Shown here: positions 56,525-64,000 of the stretch, in pieces
How positions within the stretch are numbered: position 1 is the stretch's first letter
Layout: each line of letters opens with the position of its first letter
Origin: Eriocheir sinensis
Taxonomy: Eukaryota > Arthropoda > Malacostraca > Decapoda > Varunidae
NCBI RefSeq assembly: GCF_024679095.1
Contig: NC_066517.1
Coordinates: forward strand, 19,816,393-19,880,392
Reading direction: 5' to 3'
Length of the DNA: 64,000 nt
Notes under the pieces: generated by a model
Seen by the model: the letters and a program-made list of their open reading frames with translations, nothing else
The model's database searches: none
What the model was told of the DNA's origin: nothing
Made by a program: the position numbers and the translations under genes

Positions 56525-57440
56525 GAGCTTTACTCAGAGTATGGGAACTAGATACTTGAAATTGTTAGAAGAATAAATATGTACATTTTTAAATTAAACT
56601 TTCAGTGTTACGATAATGGAGGTAAAGCAAATCGTCTCTGTCACTACAAAAAAATAAAAGAGCAAGTGTTCATTTTATTATACATTATCTGCAAGAGCGG
56701 AGCCGGCAGACTTATTTTTATCTCCCCCCTTTTTTTTGTGCCCTTGTGCTGCTTTCTCTGATGGTGATCAACGCACTGAGTATAAGCTGATATGGGTTTC
56801 AAATCGATAAACAATCAAATTATCTCACCACATTAGGAAATAAAAGAAAACGCGTAGAAAAGCCATATGACAATACAATGAACAGTTACAGACGGATGAA
56901 TTTTGGAAACGATGTGAATTGAAACTACGGGAGACAAAGTTAAATGACAACAAAGAAATACAGGCCCACGAATTTTGGAATCAATGTCAAAGAAACGACC
57001 GTGTGATCAACTTTAAATGACACGAACATGACGAGGCATGCGACGGAGAAATTAGTGCTTGTCACATGAAGAAAGGAAAAAATGACACAAGACTTGGAGA
57101 ACACTGGCAACGCATTAAGAGCAAGATGATGAGTCTTCAAACATGTACATACTCAAACAGCAGTCTCATTTACTTTCATGGCCACTAAAAAGATGAACAT
57201 TAATTATTAGTGAGGGGAAAGTGGAGCATGGTGGAACAGGACTTACGGAAAAACTCACTAGAAACGAGGTGAAGTTTGCCTTGAGTGAATGAGGAAAACA
57301 CAAACAAGATCAGAGTGCTCCGACGTGACGGTGGCGAAAAGTGGAATAAAAAAATAAGGACTAAGGAAAAGGATAGAACGAGGTGTCATTGTGAGCATAA
57401 TGAGGAAGAATAAAGGTGTTGGGCGAGGGCAATGCGAAAG
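56525..57440. other. Intergenic, nothing recognised
   Basis: AT-rich DNA with a T/C-rich run near 56715. No open frame longer than about 66 codons and no motif. Confidence 0.5.
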
Positions 57441-57870
57441 GAAAGAAAGGTCTGTCTGTCTTGTCTGGGTCTGTCTGTCTAACATCATCAGGAATAGAGA
57501 ATCGGAAGAGGACAGCGAACGCCCGCCTGTTAACTCATCAAATATATTGTTTTTTGCACTACCTACTATACGAAGGATATGAAAGGTCTGTCTGCCTGTT
57601 AACTCACTAGATACTGTTTTTGCACCGCCTACTCTGGGTCTGTCCGTCATGAATCTGGAATAGAAAATCGGAATAGGAAAGCGAACGCCCGCCTCTTAAC
57701 TCATCATATATTGTTTTTGTACCACCTGCTATACGAGGGAAATGAAAAGTCTGTCTGTCTTGTCTGGGTCTATCTGTCTAACATATCATGCGTCATCATC
57801 TGGAATAGAGAATCGGAAGAGGAAACCGAACCCCCGCCTGTTAACTCATTAGATATTGTTTTTGCACTAC
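57441..57870. repeat. Irregular long tandem repeat (~150-200 bp)
   Basis: Three imperfect copies share GTCTGTCTGTCTTGTCTGGG, AGAGAATCGGAAGAGGA, GAACGCCCGCCTGTTAACTC and ATATTGTTTTTGCACTACC. They start near 57450, 57590 and 57747. The last part grades into the 114-bp repeat that follows. Confidence 0.7.
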
Positions 57871-57930
57871 CTTGGTACTATTTTTTCTTCCCCTTTCTCT
57901 ACTTCCCCTGTCTTATTTTTTCATCGCTAA

Positions 57931-58440
57931 GTTCACAGCAAAGGTCAACCCTCATAAGTTAACTCATTAGATATTATTTTTTCACCAGCTATTATTTTAT
58001 TCTCCCGCTTTCTCTACTCTGTCTTTTATCTTTCATTGTTAAGTTCACAGCAAAGGTCAACCCTCATAAGTTAACCCATTAGATATTATTTTTTCACCAA
58101 CTACTATTTTTTTCTCCTCCTTTCTCTACTCTCACTGTCTTTTATTTTTCATTGTTAAGTTCACAGCAAAGGTCAACCCTCATAAGTTAACTCATTCGAT
58201 ACTGTTTTTGCACAACCGACTCTTTTATTCTCCTTTCTCTACTCTCACTGTCTTTTATTTTTCATTGTTAAGTTCACAGCAAAGGTCAACCCTCATAAGT
58301 TAACCCATTAGATATTATTTTTGCACCAACTACTATTTTTTCTTCCCCTTTCTCTACTTTCACTCTCGTTTATTTTTCATCGTTAAGTTCACAGCAAAGG
58401 TCAACCCTCATAAGTTAACCCATTAGCTATTATTTTTGTC
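57931..58440. repeat. ~114-bp tandem repeat, five copies
   Basis: Copies of GTTCACAGCAAAGGTCAACC followed by CTCATAAGTTAAC start at 57931, 58043, 58159, 58272 and 58387 (periods 112, 116, 113 and 115). Each has a T/C-rich middle with CTTTCTCTACT. Non-coding. Confidence 0.9.
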
Positions 58441-59290
58441 CCCTTCTCCTTCTTTTATATTCTTTTCCTTACTTTACTCTCACTGTCTCTTGTTTTTCCT
58501 ATTCATGTCTGCTCATCGAAGGGACTCGGTTTGGGTCTATACATTTTTCTTCCGTCGATTCCCTTTCATTTATCTTAATACTAATAATACTAATAATGAA
58601 GTTCTGTCAATCTGGACTTATAAACAGTAAAAAAGATAGAACAAACAATACAGAAGAATTAGCGTGATGATAGAAACATAAGTCGGTACAACATATTCAA
58701 CAAAAAATGCACAGAAAAGAGGGAATCACGTCATTGTATCGCCCTCTGACCTCTTGATTTTCCCTGCCCAGTCACTATCACGCAACACTTATCACGAGGA
58801 ATAGGAAGAAGAATAAAATCAGAGGAGAAAAAAAAAGAAACTATCAAGGAAGAACAGCAAGAGGGAACGAAGGTAAGAACAAATATCATGGTAACAATTT
58901 CAGACATTATCACGCGGAACAAGAAAATGAAGGAGAAGAAGAAAGGACAAAAGAACGAACGTGCAATTTGAGGTTTGTAATGCTTAGAGAAAAAAAGTGA
59001 AGGTGTCGAGGAAGAGAACGACCACAAACACGAAAAAATAGAGTAGCGAAGGTGTTAAAAGACGGAAAAATGAACGACCGAAGGAACGTCATCAACTCTC
59101 GCATATCAATTATCACGTGAGTCCAGGTCTTCCGGCATCTCGAGCCCTGAGGTGTAAAGGTGGAAAACGAGGCGCAGGTGTGCTCAGGGGTACCCAGGTG
59201 TGTTACGGTGTGGCAAGCTTCAAGGTACCGCGTTAAAGGAGCTGATCGGGAAAAGATAAAGTTACATACCTGCCCATTACCCACGCAGGT
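58441..59290. other. Intergenic, nothing recognised
   Basis: Mixed-composition DNA with purine-rich stretches at 58800..59070. A minus-strand frame at 58910..59533 runs through the microsatellite and SINE and is not a gene. Confidence 0.5.
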
Positions 59291-59296
59291 ATTGTG

Positions 59297-59350
59297 AAGG
59301 GGGGGAGGAGGAGGAGGAGGAGGAGGAGGAGGAGGAGGAGGAGGAAGAAA
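59297..59350. repeat. (AGG)n microsatellite
   Basis: About 15 GAG units ending in GAAGAAAAG, at the 3' end of the minus-strand SINE. Confidence 0.9.
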
Positions 59351-59614
59351 AGTTGGAAAGTTTCGTTTAGTCGGCGCAACATCTGTGGTCATATGCCGGA
59401 GAGAGACAAAAGGGGAAGGAATTATAGGAGAAGGGAACAGATTCCAGGAGACGGGACACAACCCCCGATTAATACCTGGTATCCATTCATTGCTGGATGG
59501 ACAGGAGCGTAGGGTATCGGAAAAGCCGCCCAAATTTTTCCACTCCGCCCGGGAATCGAACCCCGGCTCTCGGTTTTGAGCCGAGTGTGCTAACTACTGC
59601 ACCACGAAGCCCCC
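59351..59614 (-). mobile_element. tRNA-Val-like SINE, minus strand
   Basis: The head reads like a tRNA (minus strand from 59614): CTTCGTGGTGCAGTAGTTAG, an anticodon stem CTCGG/CCGAG and a B box GGTTCGATTCC at 59552..59562. About 190 bp of body follow, with CAACATCTGTGGTC-type sequence near its end on the plus strand. The acceptor ends do not pair and the body continues, so it is a SINE rather than a tRNA gene. Confidence 0.75.
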
Positions 59615-59776
59615 AGGAGGAGGAGGAGGAGGAGGTATAAGTGTGAAAGGAGTGGAGAGAAGAAGTGGGTAACGATAAGGAGAAAGAATAGGAGGAGGAG
59701 GAGGAGGAGGAGGAGGAGGAGGAGGAGGAGGAGGAGGAGGACGAATAGCAGAAGGAATATAATGAGAATAAGGAGA

Positions 59777-59842
<66 letters not shown>

Positions 59843-59883
59843 AAGAAGAAGAAGAAGAAGAAGAAGAAGAAGAAGAAGAAAAG

Positions 59884-59914
<31 letters not shown>
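59615..59914. repeat. Run of trinucleotide microsatellites
   Basis: (AGG)n at 59616..59634 and 59691..59741, (AAT)n at 59780..59839, (AAG)n at 59840..59882, (AAC)n at 59884..59914. A plus-strand poly-Asn/poly-Lys frame over them is an artefact. Confidence 0.95.
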
Positions 59915-59984
59915 GGCATTTATTGCTTTAATTTATCTATTTTGCCCTTAAGAGGCCTCCTTTACCGTAAACAACAAAAAATAT

Positions 59985-60260
59985 AGCAACAACAACAACA
60001 AAAACAAAAACAATGAAAGAAAAAAATTGAAAGGCAAGCAGGAAATACCCCCCCCCCAAAAAAAAAAAAAGAACGAGAATAAACAACAAGAGAAAACGAA
60101 AATAACAAAAGAAAAAACAACAAGTATAGCAACAGCAACAACAAAAACAAAAACAATGAAAGAAGGAAAGGACTGGAAAAAGGCAAGCAGGAAATACCCC
60201 CCCCCCCCCGCCCCCCCAAAAAAAAGAACGAGAATAAAAAAGAGTAAACGAAATTAAGAG
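59985..60260. repeat. ~140-bp duplication with C tracts
   Basis: Two copies contain CAACAAAAACAAAAACAATG, GGCAAGCAGGAAATACC, a run of 10 or more C, and AAAGAACGAGAATAAA; they start near 59991 and 60132. Confidence 0.8.
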
Positions 60261-60312
60261 AAAAAACGAAAAAGGAACAGAATAAAGGGACGAAGAAAAA
60301 GAAAAAAAAAAT

Positions 60313-60400
60313 CAACTGTTGCATGCTTGTCCGTCTTGTAAAATTGATATCACGTCACGGAAACACATGTCACGATTTGCATGTTGACCAAAATCTTTTA
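60313..60400. repeat. Dispersed ~90-bp repeat, copy 1
   Basis: Starts ACTGTTGCATGCTTGTC and includes CTTGTAAAATTGATATCACG and TTGCATGTTGACCAAAATCT. Related copies lie at 62203..62290 and 63523..63555. Nature unknown. Confidence 0.7.
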
Positions 60401-60730
60401 ACCCCTCGCCCCAACCCTCTACCCCGCCCCTCCTCCGCCCACACCACACGCTGCCTCTAAACTACTGATCTTATCGCGTGTGCCTTTGTTTCGACGAGGA
60501 AGGGTTGGGCGTGAATGGCACTGAATGGGCACTCTTAAAACGAGGAACAAGCGGCTTATATTTTACAGCGAGGAAGGCAACTCAAGGGCACTAAAGAAGA
60601 ACAACAACAAGAGAAGCCCGCTAGACTTTGCTCCAACAAAAGAAAATAGAACATAGAGAATAGAATAGATAATTAGAAGAGAACGTGAGGCCAGAGGAGA
60701 AGTCATTTTTGCGTGGAGAGGTGTCTTGAT
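60401..60730. other. Intergenic, nothing recognised
   Basis: Short C-rich stretch at 60400..60440, then AT-rich DNA. No gene seen. Confidence 0.5.
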
Positions 60731-60734
60731 ACTC

Positions 60735-60735
60735 A

Positions 60736-60789
<54 letters not shown>
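60735..60789. repeat. (CA)n microsatellite
   Basis: About 27 CA dinucleotides. Confidence 0.95.
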
Positions 60790-60792
<3 letters not shown>

Positions 60793-61070
60793 GGTACAAG
60801 GGCATTAAATAAATCTAACCAAGGCGTGTCCACATGAGGAAAATAGTAGTTATATACACTGTGTGACTCAGACCAGGAAAGAGATTGAGGCAAATATACA
60901 TGTAGTGATGGACAAAATATGATGTATCTGTCTTATTGAGAGAATATATAAACTCTGTCCCGAGGGAATTATGATGAAATTTGTCTTCGTGGAGGGAGGG
61001 GGAAATAAAGTGTAATATCTTAGTGGAAGAAAATTATTAGAGAAATGTAACGGTAAGAATTTAATGTTTT
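60790..61070. other. Intergenic, nothing recognised
   Basis: AT-rich DNA without a frame or motif worth reporting. Confidence 0.5.
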
Positions 61071-61109
61071 CTTCCTTATTATTTTTCTTCTTTCCTTCTT
61101 ACCACCATA

Positions 61110-61189
61110 GTTTCTTTTTTTCTTCTTCTTCTTCTTCTTCTTCTTCATCTTTTCGTCTTTTTTTTCTTCTACTTTTTCTTCTCTTCCTT

Positions 61190-61270
<81 letters not shown>

Positions 61271-61530
61271 TTTCTTCTGCTTCTTTTTCGTCGTCGTCTT
61301 CTTTTTCTTGTTCTTCTTCTTTTTCTCCTCCTCCTCCTCTTCCTCCTTTTCTTCTTCTTCTTTTTCTTCTTCTTCTTCTTCTTCTTCGTCTTCTTCTTTT
61401 TCTTGTTCTTCTTTTTCTCCTCCTCCTCTACCTCCTTTTCTTCTTCTTCTTCTTCTTCTTCTTCTTCTTCTTCTTCTTCTTCTTCGTTCTTCATCTCCTC
61501 CTCTTCCTCATTCTCTTCGTATTAATTTCC
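61110..61530. repeat. (CTT)n/(ATT)n/(CTC)n compound microsatellite
   Basis: Mostly CTT with an ATT block at 61219..61271. A unit of TTTTTCTTGTTCTTCTTTTT and CTCCTCCTCCTC sequence is repeated about 106 bp apart (near 61302 and 61398). All frames over it are low complexity. Confidence 0.95.
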
Positions 61531-61734
61531 TCCTCACATTCCTTCTCCTTCACCATCTTGTTGTTTACTCTACTTCTACCATTTTTTCCTTGTTCTTCTT
61601 TTTATCTATTCCCGTTACTCTTTTTTCTATCACCAGGAAGGACTGGCAACGAGGAGGTAAGACAAGGAGCCGCTCAAACTAATAATAAAATGTGGTAAAG
61701 AAGGTCGTAGGAAGGAACACAGGAGGACAGGTAA

Positions 61735-61975
61735 CATTGGAAGACAGGTAGATAGGTAGATAAAAGGCAGATAGATATAGAAGGAAAATATGAAAGAAGG
61801 ATATAGAATTAAGACATTGAAGGATATAGAAGGAGGGGAAGGTGCAGAATGAAGATACAGAAGGAATATATTGAAGGAAGGCAGGTAAATAGATAGATAA
61901 AAAGATAGATATATAAATACATAGATAGATAAATATAGACAAACATAGATAAATAGATGGAGGAAGAGAAGATAG
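61735..61975. repeat. Degenerate GATA/GGTA-rich simple repeat
   Basis: Imperfect AGATAGATA-type sequence at 61740..61790 and 61885..61965, with AGAAGGAAATAT-type repeats between. Non-coding. Confidence 0.75.
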
Positions 61976-62156
61976 ATGTGTGCAAGGCCCGAAGAAAGTG
62001 AATGAAGAGAAAAAGAGAGGTAACCAAGAGGGGGAGAGGAGGAGGAGGAGGAGGAAAGACCAAGAAAAAAAAATAATAATAATGAAAGAAACAAAAAGAA
62101 TGAAACAAGGCAAGCAAGAAAGTAACCAAAATAGATCAAGGACAAAAAAAGATAAG

Positions 62157-62290
62157 AGAAAAAGAATGAGAAATAGAATACAAGGAAGAGGAAGGAGAAT
62201 TAAACTGTTGCATGCATGTCTCTCTTGTAAAACTGATATCGACTCACGGAAACGCCCCTCACGTACTGCATGCTGACCAAGATCTTTCAA
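62157..62290. repeat. Dispersed ~90-bp repeat, copy 2, with upstream extension
   Basis: 62203..62290 matches 60313..60400 along its length. The preceding GAAATAGAATACAAGGAAGA stretch is also present before the third copy. Confidence 0.75.
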
Positions 62291-62299
62291 CTGCAAGAC

Positions 62300-62703
62300 T
62301 GAATGAAAATAAAGAAAGAAATAAGTCTAAGAGAAGGTCCTAAGAAAATAAAGAAGGAAATAAGTCTAAGAGAAGGTCCGATAAGAAAATAAAGAAGGAA
62401 ATAAGTCTAAGAGAAGGTCCGATAAGAAAATAAAGAAGGAAATAAGTCTAAGAGAAGGTCCGATAAGAAAATAAAGAAGGAAATAAGTCTAAGAGAAGGT
62501 CCGATAAGAAAATAAAGAAGGAAATAAGTCTGAGAGAAGGGCCGATAAGAAAATAAAGAAGGAAATAAGTCTGAGAGAAGGTCCGATAAGAAAATAAAGA
62601 AGGAAATAAGTCTAAGAGAAGGTCCGATAAGAAAATAAAGAAGGAAATAAGTCTGAGAGAAGGTCCTAAGAAAATAAGTCTAAGAGAAGGTCCGATAAGA
62701 AAA
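62300..62703. repeat. 41-bp tandem repeat, ten copies
   Basis: Ten near-identical copies of a 41-bp unit containing AAGAAAATAAAGAAGGAAAT and AAGTCTAAGAGAAGGTCCGA, with A-to-G variants (GTCTGAG) in three copies and one shortened copy near the right end. Confidence 0.95.
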
Positions 62704-62840
62704 TACTGATGTTACACTTCTTATAAATAGATGAAAAATAACATGTATAGGAAATAAAATCAAGAAACCCCACGTCTTCGTCTTACTGGAAGCATTATGT
62801 AACAACTGCAATACGGGATAAAGGAAGAAAGTAATGATAA

Positions 62841-63040
62841 GTTTCTCCTTCCTTTCACAAATCTACATCAGCTACACGGCGATTTCTTATTCCTAGTTTC
62901 TCCTTTTTTTTTTAACTCCTTACAAGAGCTACACGGCGTTTTCTTATTCCTAGTTTCTCCTTCTGTTTTAACCCCCCGGCAAGAGTTTCACGGCGTATTA
63001 TCATGCCTAGTTTCTCCTTCCGTTCTACCACCTGACAACA
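62841..63040. repeat. ~57-bp tandem repeat, three to four copies
   Basis: GTTTCTCCTT starts copies at 62841, 62896, 62953 and 63010, each followed by AGCTACACGGCG or a variant and TTATTCCTAG. The fourth copy is incomplete. Confidence 0.85.
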
Positions 63041-63269
63041 CCCCTGTGTACACACCCTCCACAACTTTTCCACCATTTTGTTAGTCTCAGCTCACCTTCA
63101 CTTCTGTCACCTTAAAAAATCGTCGGACATTCGCCCCAAGGAAGTCCCAACAACGTCCTTTTCCGTCAGTTTCTCCATCACGTCCATCTCGCACGTACGG
63201 TTGAGGTTTGAAACGGCACGAAAGATCTGATAGTGTATAGAAAGCCTTGAGTCTTTACCGCCACGTAGG

Positions 63270-63400
63270 AAATTAAGTTGGGTGTGGGTGGGGGCGGTGT
63301 TGCGTGGGTGTGTGGAGGCTAGATGAGTGAGTGGGTGTGGCTAGGTGTGGGTGGGTGGGTGTGGGCTTGTGTGGGCGTGGAGGTGGATTAGAGCGTGTGA
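63270..63400 (+). other. G-rich tract with G-quadruplex motif
   Basis: Plus strand is rich in GGGTGTGGGT-type sequence. At 63349..63365 four GGG runs are separated by loops of 1, 1 and 3 nt, a strong quadruplex pattern by sequence rule. Confidence 0.8.
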
Positions 63401-63475
63401 ATGGCTTACATGGGTTAGGTAACGTCAGGATGGGAGTGTTAGTGAAATGAACCAAAAAGAACATGAAAAAAAAAG

Positions 63476-63555
63476 AGAAAACGAATAAGAAATAGAATAC
63501 AAGGAAGAGGGAGATGAATAAAACTGTTGTATGCATGTCTTTTCTGTAAAATTGA
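63476..63555. repeat. Dispersed repeat, copy 3, partial
   Basis: GAAATAGAATACAAGGAAGA followed by ACTGTTGTATGCATGTC and CTGTAAAATTGA; matches 62168..62235 and then diverges. Confidence 0.7.
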
Positions 63556-64000
63556 GTGTATGTGATCAAATGGGTGTAGCTGAGTGTATGCAACCAATTA
63601 TCCTTTCCCTAACCTTTCTTTGAACCCGTAGCCACCAAAGACAACCATGGATGCATTTTTTTTTTTTTCGGGGCAGAGGCGATATTTTAATTTGGGTGAG
63701 CGGGTGTCTTACTTTCTTTTACATATATCGAAACAGTTCAAGGGCAAAATGATAAAAAAAAAAAAGCCCCTTGATGTTGCTTCTGCATAGTCCGTGCGTG
63801 GAGGGCGTTTGCATGGGGGGAATGGTAGATGTAGATAGACTGTAGATGTCATGGCGAGAGGTAGGAGGTATAGGGTGGGGGGGGAGGTTCAGGGATGTCT
63901 TGGAGGCTAAGATACACGCGATGACTCATTTGTGAAAGTTTGTAGTCTTTAAAATCTATCTGCGTCTTAACCTCTTCATATCAACTGTTGAGGTTATTGA
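63556..64000. other. Intergenic, nothing recognised
   Basis: Mixed-composition DNA with A and T homopolymers and a G run near 63880. No gene seen. Confidence 0.5.

Noticed and set aside
57431..58000. Short plus-strand frames with PPVNSSNI/PPVNSLDI ends
   Set aside because: They recur because of the local tandem repeat and contain no recognisable domain.
59540..59614. A tRNA gene on the minus strand
   Set aside because: The anticodon and T arms look right, but the acceptor ends do not pair and a SINE body follows directly.
61064..61525. 153-codon Ser/Leu/Phe-rich frame
   Set aside because: Entirely within CTT/ATT/CTC microsatellites; the opposite strand gives an equally long Glu/Lys frame.
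62300..62703. CRISPR-like array
   Set aside because: The units are contiguous with no unique spacers and the context is eukaryotic.

Overview
The window looks like nuclear DNA of a decapod crustacean, most likely a crab; the organism is an inference. The evidence is spliced genes with TATA plus TCAGT-type arthropod initiators and AATAAA signals, tRNA-derived SINEs, 5'-truncated non-LTR retrotransposons of types common in decapods, and very abundant di- and trinucleotide microsatellites. There are no operons, rRNA genes, CRISPR arrays or viral genes.

Positions 1 to about 51,300 are a tandem array of units of about 5 kb, all oriented on the minus strand. Each unit carries one small two-exon gene. 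Exon 1 codes only Met-Lys-Ile-Ala; an intron of 265-269 bp follows; exon 2 codes the rest of a signal peptide and then 6 to 11 repeats of about 33 residues, rich in Gly, Tyr, His and Glu. Ten copies are touched: copy 0 (promoter and exon 1 only; its body lies beyond the left edge), copies 1, 2, 3, 4 and 6 (open, 220, 386, 283, 248 and 248 aa), and copies 5, 7, 8 and 9 (frameshifted). Every internal repeat ends Gly-Lys-Arg, the signal for dibasic cleavage and C-terminal amidation. Every repeat begins with an even-length run of X-Ala/X-Pro dipeptides, the kind of spacer removed by dipeptidyl peptidases in promelittin and procecropin. The simplest reading is a secreted polyprotein releasing many copies of a Gly/Tyr/His-rich amidated peptide. 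I do not recognise the family, and a Gly/Tyr-rich cuticle protein is the main alternative.

Between genes each spacer repeats the same layout, in rising coordinates: promoter-proximal DNA, a degenerate 15-bp minisatellite, a purine-rich stretch, a hAT-like end remnant, CTC-rich DNA, (CT)n, a foldback with CTC and GAG arms, (GT)n, a minus-strand tRNA-derived SINE, and the next gene's polyadenylation signal. Shared private variants pair copies 2/6, 3/7, 4/8 and 5/9, which points to duplication of a four-unit block of about 20.1 kb. A LINE fragment sits only in spacer 2 and a CR1-type fragment only in spacer 7, so both postdate that duplication. The spacer upstream of copy 0 differs: it holds a 15-bp minisatellite expanded to about 1.75 kb and split by another LINE fragment.

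The array ends between about 51.2 and 52.6 kb in sequence that resembles the spacer upstream of copy 0 (3.4-3.8 kb). From 52.6 to 64 kb I find no convincing gene: four SINE-like elements, many microsatellites, and tandem repeats with periods of about 35, 41, 42, 55, 57, 114 and 140 bp.
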